64,000 nt of DNA from BOG-938 sp048498155 (GTDB lineage: Bacteria > Pseudomonadota > Alphaproteobacteria > Caulobacterales > Caulobacteraceae), in assembly GCA_048498155.1 (NCBI GenBank), contig JBEHYN010000001.1, positions 120,407 through 184,406 of the forward strand. Direction: 5' to 3'. The position numbers and the translations under genes are program-made. Of this stretch, positions 50,381-58,867 are shown one piece after another. The notes below the pieces were generated by a model that was given only the letters and a program-made list of their open reading frames with translations, was not told the origin of the DNA and did not search any database. The stretch's first letter is position 1, and each line of letters starts with the position of its first letter.

Positions 50381-52432
50381 CTACTCCGCCGCGACCGACT
50401 TCGACCGCAGCGAGGCGGCCAGGGCAGAGCATTCCGCCATGGTCACGCTGGCGCGCGCGATCGGATTGGTCTGATAAAAGTCGCTGATCGGGCTGGTGAA
50501 CGGCGCATCCGAGGCCTTGCCTTTCTTGCCCAATTTGGAAAGGTCCAGGGCCGCCGGCTTGGAGCCAGGCGCATAGCCGACTTGGCCGAAAGTGGGATGG
50601 TCGGCCATCAGCTTGGCGCGCAGGGCGTTCAGGCTGTCATAGGGCAGCTTGAAGCCGAGCTGTTCGGACAAGGCGCGCAGAATGGCCCAATCCTCGCGGG
50701 CCTGACCCTTAGGGAATACCGCCCGGTTGGCCATCTGAACCCGGCCTTCCATATTGACGTAGAGGCCAGCCTTTTCGGTATAGGCCGCGCCCGGTAGGAT
50801 CACATCCGCCTTGTGGGCGCCCGCGTCGCCGTGGGTGCCCAGATAGACCACAAAGGCGTCGCTGGCGGTCGTATCGATCTCATCAGAGCCCAGCAGGAAC
50901 AGCACGTCCAGCGCGCCGGTCTTGACCATGTCCTTGGCGCTCAACCCGCCCTCGCCGGGAATAAAGCCGACGTCAAGGCCGCCCACACGCGAAGCGGCAG
51001 TGTGCAGCACATTGAAGCCGTTCCAGCCGTCTTTCACGACGCCGAACTTGGCCGCACCCTCGCCGATTAAATGCAGGATGGCGGCGGCGTCATCGCGGGC
51101 GAACACGCCCGAGCCGACAATGAACGCGGGCTTTTGTGACGCGATCTTTCCGTGATCGTCGAACATCTTTTTCAGGCTGGCCGCACCGGCGCCCACATAG
51201 TGGTAGCCGTAGTTCAGGTCCGCCTGATCGCCCACCACGCCGATCCGGGTATTTGACGCCAGCCACGCCTTGCGCAGGCGGGCATTGACCAGGGGCGCTT
51301 CAAGGCGTGGATTGGTCCCGATCAGCATCACCGCGTCGGCCTGTTCGAGGCCCGCGATGGTGGTGTTGAACAGCCAGCTTTCACGCGGACCGGCGCCGAG
51401 GATCGAACCGTCCTGGCGGCAATCGATGTTGGGCGAGCCAAGGCCTGCGAATAGATCCAGCGCCGCCTTCATGGACTCGGCGTCCTGCAGGTCGCCGGCG
51501 ATCACGCCGATGCGGTCGGGCGCTGCCTTCTTGACCTTGGCGGCGATGGCGGCGAAGGCCTCGGGCCACGTGGCTTCCACCAGGGACTTGCCTTTGCGCA
51601 CATAGGGCTTGTCCAGCCGCTGGCGCATTAGGCCGTCGCAGGCATAGCGGGTCTTGTCGTCGATCCACTCTTCGTTGATGGCCTCGTTGGTGCGCGGCAG
51701 CACGCGCATGACTTCGGAGCCGCGCGCGTCCACCCGGATATTGGCGCCGACCGCATCCATCACATCGATGGTCTCGGTTTTTTTCAGCTCCCACGGGCGA
51801 TAGTTGAAAGCCCATGGCTTGTGGGTCAGGGCGCCGACCGGGCAAAGGTCGACCACATTGCCGGTCATCTCCGACGAGATAGCCTTTTCCAGATAGGTGG
51901 TGATCTCGGCGTCTTCCCCGCGGCTAATCATGCCGATCTCAGGAACACCTGCGATTTCAGAGACATACCGCACACACCTCGTGCACTGGATGCAGCGGGT
52001 CATCACCGTCTTGACCAGCGGACCCATGTACTTCTCTTCGACCGCCCGCTTGTTCTCCTGATAGCGAGTGTCGTCGCGGCCATAGCCGATGGTTTCGTCC
52101 TGCAGGTCGCACTCACCGCCCTGGTCGCAGATCGGGCAATCCAGCGGGTGGTTGATCAGCAGGAATTCCAGCACGCCCTCGCGCGCCTTCTTGACCATGG
52201 GCGTATTGGTGAAAATCTCCTGGTTGTCCGCCGCCGGCAGGGCGCAGGACGCCTGCGGCTTGGGCGGGCCGGGCTTTACCTCGACCAGACACATGCGGCA
52301 GTTGCCCGCGATGGACAGGCGTTCGTGATAGCAGAAGCGCGGGATTTCCTCCCCGGCCAGCTCCGCCACCTGCAGCACCGTCATGCCGGGCTCAAACTCG
52401 ACCTCGACGCCATTGACCTTGGCCTTGGGCAT
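50381..52432 (-). CDS. nuoG: NADH-quinone oxidoreductase subunit G
   Basis: NuoG binds the N1b, N4 and N5 clusters of the peripheral arm. An N-terminal 2Fe-2S ferredoxin domain has CYHERLSIAGNCRMCLVEV. A His-Cys3 site (HPLDCPICDQGGECDLQD) and CIQCTRCVRYVSEIAG follow, then a molybdopterin-like domain without cofactor residues (about 220-680). The 683 residues match the shorter alphaproteobacterial/mitochondrial type. nuoF ends 4 bp upstream. Confidence 0.98.
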   Translation of the reverse strand: MPKAKVNGVEVEFEPGMTVLQVAELAGEEIPRFCYHERLSIAGNCRMCLVEVKPGPPKPQASCALPAADNQEIFTNTPMVKKAREGVLEFLLINHPLDCPICDQGGECDLQDETIGYGRDDTRYQENKRAVEEKYMGPLVKTVMTRCIQCTRCVRYVSEIAGVPEIGMISRGEDAEITTYLEKAISSEMTGNVVDLCPVGALTHKPWAFNYRPWELKKTETIDVMDAVGANIRVDARGSEVMRVLPRTNEAINEEWIDDKTRYACDGLMRQRLDKPYVRKGKSLVEATWPEAFAAIAAKVKKAAPDRIGVIAGDLQDAESMKAALDLFAGLGSPNIDCRQDGSILGAGPRESWLFNTTIAGLEQADAVMLIGTNPRLEAPLVNARLRKAWLASNTRIGVVGDQADLNYGYHYVGAGAASLKKMFDDHGKIASQKPAFIVGSGVFARDDAAAILHLIGEGAAKFGVVKDGWNGFNVLHTAASRVGGLDVGFIPGEGGLSAKDMVKTGALDVLFLLGSDEIDTTASDAFVVYLGTHGDAGAHKADVILPGAAYTEKAGLYVNMEGRVQMANRAVFPKGQAREDWAILRALSEQLGFKLPYDSLNALRAKLMADHPTFGQVGYAPGSKPAALDLSKLGKKGKASDAPFTSPISDFYQTNPIARASVTMAECSALAASLRSKSVAAE

Positions 52433-52436
52433 GTCC

Positions 52437-53756
52437 CTACTCCGCCGCTTTCAGCGACGCGCCCTGGATGTGGGGCTTGCCGTTGCGGTAACTGGCGATG
52501 CGCGCCTCGATCTCGGGGCGGAAATGGCGGATCAGGCCCTGGATCGGCCAAGCGGCCGCATCGCCCAGGGCGCAGATGGTGTGGCCCTCCACTTGGGTGG
52601 TGACCTCCAGCAGGGTGTCGATTTCCTTCGGGTCGGCCTGGCCGCTGGCCATGCGCTCCATCACCCGCCACATCCAGCCGGTGCCTTCACGGCAGGGCGT
52701 GCACTGGCCGCAGCTCTCGTGCTTGTAGAAGTAGCTGATCCGGGCGATGGCCTTGATCAGGTCGGTAGACTTGTCCATCACGATCACCGCCGCCGTGCCC
52801 AGGCCCGACTTGAGGGCCGACAGAGCGTCAAAATCCATCGGCAGCTCTTCGCAGGCCTCGGCCGGGATCATACGGACGGATGATCCGCCAGGAATCACGG
52901 CCTTCAGATTGCCCCAGCCGCCCCGAACGCCCCCGCAGTGATCCTCGATCAGCTGGCGGAAGGGGATCGACATGACCTCTTCCACATTGCACGGCCGCTC
53001 CACGTGGCCGGAGATGCAGAACAGCTTGGTGCCGGTGTTGTTGGGTCGGCCAAAACCCGCGAACCATTCGGCGCCCCGGCGCAGGATGGTCGGCACAACG
53101 GCGATGGATTCCACATTGTTGACTGTGGTCGGGCAGCCATAAAGGCCCGCCCCCGCCGGGAACGGCGGCTTTAGCCTCGGCTGGCCCTTCTTGCCCTCCA
53201 GGCTTTCCAGCAAGGCTGTTTCCTCGCCGCAGATATAGGCGCCCGCGCCGTGGTGCATATAGACGTCGAAATCGTAGCCGTGGATGTTGTTCTTGCCGAT
53301 CAGCTTGGCCTCGTAGGCCTCCTTGATCGCCGCCTCCATCACCTCGCGCTCGCGCACATATTCGCCGCGCACGTAGATGTAACAGGCGTGGGCCTGCATG
53401 GCGAAGCTGGCGACCAGGCAGCCCTCGATGAACAGGTGCGGATCATGGCGCATGATCTCGCGGTCCTTGCAGGTGCCCGGTTCGGACTCGTCGGCATTGA
53501 CCACCAGATAGTGCGGCCGGCCATCCTTCACTTCCTTGGGCATGAAGGACCACTTCAGCCCGGTGGAGAAACCGGCGCCGCCGCGTCCGCGCAGACCGGA
53601 GGCCTTGGTGTTGTTGATGATCCATTCCCGGCCGAAGCTGAGGATGTCCTTGGTCGAGTTCCACGCGCCGCGTTTCTTGGCCGCCTCAAGCCCCGGATCG
53701 TGCAGGCCGTAGAGGTTGGTGAAGATGCGGTCCTTGTCTTCGAGAATGCCGACCAT
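52437..53756 (-). CDS. nuoF: NADH-quinone oxidoreductase subunit F
   Basis: NuoF binds NADH, FMN and cluster N3. The FMN/NADH motifs are SGLRGRGGAGFSTGLKW-like (LRGRGGAGFSTG near residue 55) and GAGAYICGEETALLESLEGK (near 172). The 4Fe-4S motif is SCGQCTPCREGTGWMW near 350, with the fourth Cys in HTICALGDAAAWP. Length 439 residues is usual. A small membrane-protein gene lies 3 bp upstream. Confidence 0.98.
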   Translation of the reverse strand: MVGILEDKDRIFTNLYGLHDPGLEAAKKRGAWNSTKDILSFGREWIINNTKASGLRGRGGAGFSTGLKWSFMPKEVKDGRPHYLVVNADESEPGTCKDREIMRHDPHLFIEGCLVASFAMQAHACYIYVRGEYVREREVMEAAIKEAYEAKLIGKNNIHGYDFDVYMHHGAGAYICGEETALLESLEGKKGQPRLKPPFPAGAGLYGCPTTVNNVESIAVVPTILRRGAEWFAGFGRPNNTGTKLFCISGHVERPCNVEEVMSIPFRQLIEDHCGGVRGGWGNLKAVIPGGSSVRMIPAEACEELPMDFDALSALKSGLGTAAVIVMDKSTDLIKAIARISYFYKHESCGQCTPCREGTGWMWRVMERMASGQADPKEIDTLLEVTTQVEGHTICALGDAAAWPIQGLIRHFRPEIEARIASYRNGKPHIQGASLKAAE

Positions 53757-53759
53757 CGC

Positions 53760-53966
53760 TTAGACGCCCTTCCCGAGCCGGCCGGCCTTGGCCAGACAGA
53801 CGATGAACCAGATTTGCGCGGCAAAGCCGATCAGGATCGCCACGGCAAAAGCCGGCATGGCCCAGCCCAAATGGAAGCGCAGGTCGGCGATGATGGCGCC
53901 CAGGGCGATCATCACGCATAGGGCGTCTATGCCCACCATGACCATGAAGCGTTGCTTGGCGCTCAT
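53760..53966 (-). CDS. Small two-helix membrane protein inside the nuo operon
   Basis: This 68-residue frame sits between nuoE and nuoF, overlapping the nuoE stop by 4 bp and ending 3 bp before nuoF. It has two hydrophobic helices (VGIDALCVMIALGAIIADL and AFAVAILIGFAAQIWFIVCL), basic ends (MSAKQRF and KAGRLGKGV) and no cysteine cluster. I know no family name. Its tight packing in the operon argues for a real gene, perhaps an accessory or assembly factor for complex I in this lineage. Confidence 0.8.
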   Translation of the reverse strand: MSAKQRFMVMVGIDALCVMIALGAIIADLRFHLGWAMPAFAVAILIGFAAQIWFIVCLAKAGRLGKGV

Positions 53967-54622
53967 GCCGGCTCCGGCGCGTTGGGGATCGACTTTAGTT
54001 TCTTGCCCTTGGACCCATCATAGAGCGACGGGTCGGTCAGGCAGGTGGCGCCTCCGGCCGGCTCGCAGGTATGCCTTCCGGCATAGGAGCCGGGCTTGGG
54101 CGACTTGCCCGCACGGAAATCGTCGATGATCTGAGCCAGACTCTCGGGCGTGAGGTCCTCGTAGTAGTAGTCGTTGATCTGCGCCATGGGCGCGTTCACG
54201 CAGGCCCCGAGGCACTCGACCTCCTGCCAGGTGAACAGGCCGTCCGCCGACAGGTGGTCCTTGTGACCGATCTTCTCGGCGCATAGGGCCATAAGCTCAT
54301 TGGCGCCGCGCAGGGCGCAGGGCGTGGTGCCGCAGACCTGGATCAGGGCCGCCTTCCCCACCGGCTCCAGCTGGAACATGGTGTAGAAGGTCACTACCTC
54401 CAGCACCCGGATCACCGGCATCTCCAGCATGTCAGCCAGGGCGCGGATGGCCGGTTCGCACACCCAGCCTTCCTGCTTCTGGATCAGCCACAGAATCGGG
54501 ATCACGGCCGATTGCTTGCGCTCGGCGGGGTACTTGGCGATCCACCAATTGGCCTTCTCCAGCGTATCCGCCTTGAAGGCGAAGCTGGCGGGCTGTTCCT
54601 TGGCCAGACGTCGAACGCTCAC
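53963..54622 (-). CDS. nuoE: NADH-quinone oxidoreductase subunit E
   Basis: NuoE holds the N1a 2Fe-2S cluster, with ligands in QVCGTTPCALRGA (near 115) and ECLGACVNAPMAQ (near 155). The start is GTG at 54622, giving 219 residues. Its GTGA overlap with the nuoD stop fits the coupling used throughout the operon. A ~45-residue C-terminal tail containing CEPAGGATC goes beyond the core fold, as in some alphaproteobacteria. The frame is open much further upstream within nuoD, but that part is a shadow. Confidence 0.96.
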   Translation of the reverse strand: MSVRRLAKEQPASFAFKADTLEKANWWIAKYPAERKQSAVIPILWLIQKQEGWVCEPAIRALADMLEMPVIRVLEVVTFYTMFQLEPVGKAALIQVCGTTPCALRGANELMALCAEKIGHKDHLSADGLFTWQEVECLGACVNAPMAQINDYYYEDLTPESLAQIIDDFRAGKSPKPGSYAGRHTCEPAGGATCLTDPSLYDGSKGKKLKSIPNAPEPA

Positions 54623-55893
54623 CGGTCGATCTCCCCGAAAACGATGTCGAGAGAGCCCAGGATGGCGGAGACGTCGGCTAGCATGTGGCCGCGGTTCATC
54701 CAGTCCATCGCCTGCAGATGCGGGAAGCCCGGCGCGCGGATTTTGGCGCGGTAGGGCTTGTTGGTGCCATCGGCCACCAGATAGACGCCGAACTCGCCCT
54801 TGGGCGCTTCCACATAGGCGTAGACTTCGCCGGCGGGCACGTGGAAGCCCTCGGTGAACAGCTTGAAGTGGTGGATCAGCGCTTCCATCGAGCGCTTCAT
54901 TTCGGCCCGGCGCGGCGGCGCAACCTTGCCGTCGTCGGTCAGCACCGGGCCCCGCGCGTCCTTCATCAGGGCAATGCATTGATGGATGATCTTGGTCGAC
55001 TGGCGCATCTCTTCCATGCGGCACAGATAGCGATCGTAGCAGTCGCCGTTTTTGCCCAGCGGAATGTCGAACTCCAGCTCGGAGTAGCACTCATAGGGCT
55101 GGTTTCGACGCAGGTCCCAGGCGATGCCTGAGCCGCGCACCATCACGCCGGAAAAGCCCCATGCCAAGGCCTCTTCCTTGGTCACTACGCCGATGTCGAC
55201 GTTGCGCTGCTTGAAGATGCGGTTGCCGGTGATCAGACCCTCGATGTCGTCGAGCACCTTGGGGAAGGCCCGCGCCCAGGCGTCGATGTCTTCCAACAGA
55301 GCCTCGGGCAAGTCCTGGCGCACGCCGCCGGGGCGGAAGTAGTTGGCGTGCAACCGCGCCCCGCAAGCGCGGTCATAGAACACCATCAGCTTTTCGCGCT
55401 CTTCAAAACCCCACAGCGGCGGTGTCAGAGCGCCCACGTCCATGGCCTGGGTGGTCACGTTGAGTAGGTGGTTGAGGATGCGGCCGATCTCGCAATAGAG
55501 CACGCGGATCAGTTGGGCCCGACGCGGTACATCCACGCCCAGCAGCTTCTCAATGGCCAGGCACCAAGCATGCTCCTGGTTCATCGGCGCCACATAGTCG
55601 AGCCGGTCGAAGTAAGGCGTGTTCTGCAGATAGGTGCGCGCCTCCATCAGCTTTTCGGTGCCGCGATGCAGCAGGCCGATGTGCGGATCGACGCGCTCAA
55701 CCACTTCACCGTCCAGCTCCAACACCAGACGAAGCACGCCGTGCGCGGCCGGGTGCTGGGGGCCGAAGTTGATGTTGAACTTGCGGACCAGGGTTTCCTG
55801 CGTCTCGCCGGTTGGCGCGTACAGGGCGCCGCCATCCTCGTCGGTGGTGCGTTCGGCCAGCTTAGGTGGCAGGTCTGAGTGGTCGTCGGCCAT
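54619..55893 (-). CDS. nuoD: NADH-quinone oxidoreductase subunit D
   Basis: NuoD is the 49-kDa subunit that lines the quinone site. The diagnostic FNINFGPQHPAAHGVLRLVL lies near residue 40, and CGARLHANYFRPGG and GDCYDRYLCRMEEMRQS follow. The ATG at 55893 gives 424 residues; a GTG one codon earlier is equally possible and would overlap the nuoC stop by 4 bp. NuoC and NuoD are separate proteins here, not the fused form of E. coli. Confidence 0.97.
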   Translation of the reverse strand: MADDHSDLPPKLAERTTDEDGGALYAPTGETQETLVRKFNINFGPQHPAAHGVLRLVLELDGEVVERVDPHIGLLHRGTEKLMEARTYLQNTPYFDRLDYVAPMNQEHAWCLAIEKLLGVDVPRRAQLIRVLYCEIGRILNHLLNVTTQAMDVGALTPPLWGFEEREKLMVFYDRACGARLHANYFRPGGVRQDLPEALLEDIDAWARAFPKVLDDIEGLITGNRIFKQRNVDIGVVTKEEALAWGFSGVMVRGSGIAWDLRRNQPYECYSELEFDIPLGKNGDCYDRYLCRMEEMRQSTKIIHQCIALMKDARGPVLTDDGKVAPPRRAEMKRSMEALIHHFKLFTEGFHVPAGEVYAYVEAPKGEFGVYLVADGTNKPYRAKIRAPGFPHLQAMDWMNRGHMLADVSAILGSLDIVFGEIDR

Positions 55894-56561
55894 CACTTGC
55901 CCGCCTTCTCGTCGCCCGGGATCGTATAGTCGTAGCCCGTGCCCGCCATGGCGTCCTTGGCCCCCTCCCAGGGAGACAGGAAGTCGAACTGGCGGAACTC
56001 CTGGGTCAGCTTGACCGGCTCATAGACCACCCGCTTCAGCTCATCGTCGTAGCGCACCTCGACATAGCCCGTCATCGGGAAGTCCTTGCGCAGGGGATAG
56101 CCGTGGAAACCGTAGTCGGTCAGCAGGCGCCGCAGGTCGGGGTGGCCATCGAAAAAGACGCCGAACATGTCGAACGCTTCACGTTCGAACCAATCGGCGC
56201 AGGGATAGACGCTGGTCACCGTGGGGACAGCCGTGTCTTCGTCGGCCTGCAGCTTGATGCGGATGCGATGGTTCTTGGTCAGAGACAGGAGATGATAGAC
56301 CACGTCGAACCGGCGGGCTCGGTCGGGATAGTCCGCACCGCAGATGTCCACCAGTTGCTGGAACCGGCAGGCAGGGTCATCGCGCAGGTAGGTCAACAGA
56401 TCCACGATCCGTTCGCGCTCGGCCAACAGAGTCAGCTCGCCATAGGCCAGGATAACGCCATGGACAGTCCCGCCCGTGTTCGCCTGGATATGCTGGCCCA
56501 GCACCGCCAGGGGCGGCAGCGGATCGGGGGCGACAGCGTCGGTATCGACCGGATCGCTCAT
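55893..56561 (-). CDS. nuoC: NADH-quinone oxidoreductase subunit C
   Basis: NuoC is the 30-kDa subunit of the peripheral arm. The signature YPCADWFEREAFDMFGVFF-like block (ADWFEREAFDMFGVFFDGHP near 138) and LRRLLTDYGFHGYPLRKDFP are present. VDICGADYPDRARRFDVVYH lies before them. Length is 222 residues. It overlaps nuoB by 4 bp. Confidence 0.97.
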   Translation of the reverse strand: MSDPVDTDAVAPDPLPPLAVLGQHIQANTGGTVHGVILAYGELTLLAERERIVDLLTYLRDDPACRFQQLVDICGADYPDRARRFDVVYHLLSLTKNHRIRIKLQADEDTAVPTVTSVYPCADWFEREAFDMFGVFFDGHPDLRRLLTDYGFHGYPLRKDFPMTGYVEVRYDDELKRVVYEPVKLTQEFRQFDFLSPWEGAKDAMAGTGYDYTIPGDEKAGK

Positions 56562-57115
56562 CGCTCGATGGTCCCGGTGCGGCGGATTTTCTTTTGCAGC
56601 TGCAGCACCCCATAGACCAGGGCTTCGGCTGTGGGCGGGCAGCCCGGCACATAGATATCCACCGGCACGATCCGGTCGCAGCCACGCACGACGCTATAGC
56701 TGTAGTGATAGTAGCCGCCGCCGTTGGCGCATGAACCCATGGATATAACGTAGCGGGGCTCGGGCATCTGGTCGTAGACCTTGCGCAGGGCCGGGGCCAT
56801 CTTGTTGGTCAAGGTGCCGGCCACGATCATCACGTCGGACTGGCGCGGACTGGCGCGCGGGGCAAAGCCAAACCTCTCCAGGTCATACCGGGGCATGGCC
56901 GAGTGCATCATTTCCACGGCGCAGCAGGCCAGGCCGAAGGTCATCCACATCAGCGAGCCCGTGCGGGCCCAGGTGATCAGGTCGTCAGCGGCGGCAATGA
57001 TGAAACCCTTGTCGGCCAGCATGTCGGACACGCCGTCGAAATAGGGATCGTGCAGTTTGGGATCGTAGCCTTGCACGGTGGATCGGCCTGCGGCGCCCGC
57101 TGGAACTACTCCCAT
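56558..57115 (-). CDS. nuoB: NADH-quinone oxidoreductase subunit B
   Basis: NuoB carries cluster N2, the last before quinone. Ligands are the adjacent pair in GLACCAVEMMHSA, the Cys of SMGSCANGGGYYHYS and the Cys of VPGCPPTAEAL. The ATG at 57115 lies 8 bases after GGGAG and overlaps the nuoA 3' end by 10 bp, giving 185 residues. A GTG seven codons earlier (57136) is a weaker alternative. Confidence 0.97.
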   Translation of the reverse strand: MGVVPAGAAGRSTVQGYDPKLHDPYFDGVSDMLADKGFIIAAADDLITWARTGSLMWMTFGLACCAVEMMHSAMPRYDLERFGFAPRASPRQSDVMIVAGTLTNKMAPALRKVYDQMPEPRYVISMGSCANGGGYYHYSYSVVRGCDRIVPVDIYVPGCPPTAEALVYGVLQLQKKIRRTGTIER

Positions 57116-57483
57116 TCCAGGGCTCCCCTCTTCCACACGTAGACATAACCGAGAGTCAGATCGATCAGGAAAAGCATCATGGTGCTGAAGGCCTCGACCT
57201 GAACGGTGTGCGGCAGCTTCATCAGGGTTACCGCCCAGGGAAACAGGAATGCGACTTCGAGATCGAAGACGATGAACAGGATGGAGACAAGGTAGAACCG
57301 CACGTCAAATTTCATGCGCGCGTCGTCGAAGGCATTGAATCCGCACTCATAGGCCGACAGCTTTTCTGGGTCCGGCGCCTTGGGTGCGATGACCGCCGCC
57401 GCGACGAGGAAGCCCACGCCGATGACAGTGGCGATACCCAGCAGGATCACGATCGGAAGGTACTGCAGGAGGAAGCTGTTCAT
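57106..57483 (-). CDS. nuoA: NADH-quinone oxidoreductase subunit A
   Basis: NuoA is a three-helix membrane subunit near the quinone site. KLSAYECGFNAFDDARMKFDVRFYLVSILFIVFDLEVAFLFPWA is the family core: the first loop has the conserved Cys of YECGF and the second helix the Asp-Leu-Glu. The ATG at 57483, with GAGG upstream, gives 125 residues. It is the first gene of the operon. The 220 bp above it must hold the promoter, but no clear -35/-10 pair was recognised. Confidence 0.97.
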   Translation of the reverse strand: MNSFLLQYLPIVILLGIATVIGVGFLVAAAVIAPKAPDPEKLSAYECGFNAFDDARMKFDVRFYLVSILFIVFDLEVAFLFPWAVTLMKLPHTVQVEAFSTMMLFLIDLTLGYVYVWKRGALEWE

Positions 57484-57707
57484 GCGAGCCTCGGCGGCGG
57501 AATGGGCGGGTTTTAGCCGAATGATCGGAGCGGTTCCAAGGGCCATGGACCGATTTATCGCCGTTGCACAGGATTTGTTTCGGAATGATGCGGGGATGGC
57601 CTGGGCGGGGCCTGGCGCATGCGGCCGAACGCACAGTTGACGGTTGACACGCCTGGGCCCTCAGACCTATGTCAGCCGCCTCGTGCAGCCCTTTTTTTGG
57701 GCTCGCT

Positions 57708-57784
<77 letters not shown>

Positions 57785-57813
57785 TCCTGCTTCGCTCTAC
57801 GAGCTTCGCAGGA
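57785..57813 (+). terminator. Hairpin directly after tRNA-Asp
   Basis: TCCTGC-TTC-GCTC and GAGC-TTC-GCAGGA form a stem with a symmetrical internal loop and a 3-nt top loop. It begins at the base after the CCA. No T-run follows. It may end transcription or mark 3' processing. Its outline recalls the GGAGGAT repeats in the nuo operon. Confidence 0.5.
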
Positions 57814-57881
57814 CAAGTCGCTTCCCACCCGCGCAGCGCTAACGCTCCATGCTAGAGTCGCGTCAAACGCAGGGAGTCGTC

Positions 57882-58271
57882 ATGACAGACACACTGGACG
57901 CCTGCCCTCAGGGCATGCCGATGATTCGCACCATCGCCATGCCGGCGGACACCAATCCGGAAGGCGATATTTTCGGCGGGTGGCTCATGTCGCAAATGGA
58001 TCTGGCGGGCGCGACCCTGGCGTTTGATGAGGCCAAGGGCCGATGCGCGACCGTGGCGGCCAACGAAATCGTCTTCTTCAAACCAGTGTTCGTGGGCGAT
58101 GAGGTCAGCGTGCATTGCAAGATCAGGGCCGTCGGTCGCACGTCCGTCACGGTGTTCATCGAGGCGTGGCGCCGTTCGCGCCTGTCGCCGGCCGCCGAAC
58201 GAGTGACATCGGGCGTGTTCACCTATGTAGCGATCGGCGACGATCGCATGCCCCGGCCCGTGAAGGCCTGA
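57882..58271 (+). CDS. Acyl-CoA thioesterase, YciA type
   Basis: The hot-dog-fold enzyme hydrolyses acyl-CoA. Blocks are PEGDIFGGWLMSQMDLAGA, with the catalytic Asp, and VFFKPVFVGDEVSVHCKI; VFIEAWRRS and TSGVFTYVAIGDD follow. The ATG at 57882 has AGGGAG upstream and gives 129 residues. It ends 2 bp before the 3' end of a convergent tRNA-Val gene. Confidence 0.9.
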   Translation: MTDTLDACPQGMPMIRTIAMPADTNPEGDIFGGWLMSQMDLAGATLAFDEAKGRCATVAANEIVFFKPVFVGDEVSVHCKIRAVGRTSVTVFIEAWRRSRLSPAAERVTSGVFTYVAIGDDRMPRPVKA

Positions 58272-58273
58272 GG

Positions 58274-58350
58274 TGGTGGGCGGCGAGGGGTTCGAACCCC
58301 CGACCTTCTGGGTGTAAACCAGACGCTCTGACCAGCTGAGCTAGCCGCCC
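58274..58350 (-). tRNA. tRNA-Val (anticodon TAC)
   Basis: The minus strand folds into a cloverleaf with acceptor stem GGGCGGC/GCCGCCC, anticodon loop TTTACAC and T loop GGTTCGAACCCC. CCA is encoded at the 3' end. The anticodon TAC reads GTA and GTG codons. Confidence 0.95.
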
Positions 58351-58444
58351 CGTATAAAGTCGATGTTTAGCCTAGTTTGGCGCCGATAAGAAAAGGACGG
58401 CGCCTTGCGGTCGCCGTCCTCTGTACGTCTGCGAATGGTCGCGA

Positions 58445-58717
58445 TCAGTTCAAGGCGGTCTTCAGCCCCTCGCCGACGCGGAAACGCGCGGTCTTGGACG
58501 CAGCGCGATTCACGGTTTCGCCCGTGCGCGGGTTACGCGCGGTGCCGGCCTTCCGAGTCACGGGAACAAAGCTGCCGAAACCCACCAGACGAACTTCTTG
58601 GCCCGACTTCAACGAAGCCGTGACCGACTCCAAAACTGCTTCCAAGGCGTCCTTTGCCTGGGTGCGGTTCAGACCGGTCTTTTCCGCAATAGCGGCCACC
58701 AGTTCGGCTTTTGTCAT
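58445..58717 (-). CDS. hup: DNA-binding protein HU
   Basis: HU is a histone-like dimer that bends DNA. The 90-residue protein shows MTKAELVAAIAEKTGLN, the GFGSF turn and the DNA-gripping arm with RKAGTARNPRTGETV, ending in FRVGEGLKTALN. The ATG at 58717 has GGGAG upstream. A possible promoter (TTGGCG, 16 bp, TAAACA) lies about 50-75 bp above the start. The gene is downstream of lon on the same strand, as in Caulobacter and E. coli, with a large hairpin between them. Confidence 0.95.
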   Translation of the reverse strand: MTKAELVAAIAEKTGLNRTQAKDALEAVLESVTASLKSGQEVRLVGFGSFVPVTRKAGTARNPRTGETVNRAASKTARFRVGEGLKTALN

Positions 58718-58802
58718 TCTTTCGTCTCCCAACCCTGTGCGCGGCTTTGTTTAGCGCAAATAGCGATGCCGCCAATCCCGGATTATTGTGGCGCCAAGCG
58801 AG

Positions 58803-58857
58803 CCCCGTCAAATGGCCGTAACGCAGAAATGTTTCCGAGCACGGTCATTTGACGGGG
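58803..58857 (-). terminator. Large hairpin between lon and hup
   Basis: CCCCGTCAAATGGCCGT (58803-58819) and ACGGTCATTTGACGGGG (58841-58857) form a 17-bp stem with one mismatch and a 21-nt loop. It starts 10 bp after the lon stop. No T-run follows, so it may act with a factor or stabilise the lon message end. It separates lon from hup. Confidence 0.6.
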
Positions 58858-58867
58858 ATAAGTGGTC

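Noticed and set aside
53963..55090. 375-codon version of nuoE
   Set aside because: The first ~156 codons are a frame shadow of nuoD; the GTG at 54622 with the 4-bp overlap fits the operon.
57687..57703. AGCCC-T7-GGGCT palindrome before tRNA-Asp
   Set aside because: It has only a 5-bp stem and lies upstream of the tRNA, so it is not its terminator; no clear gene ends before it on the plus strand.
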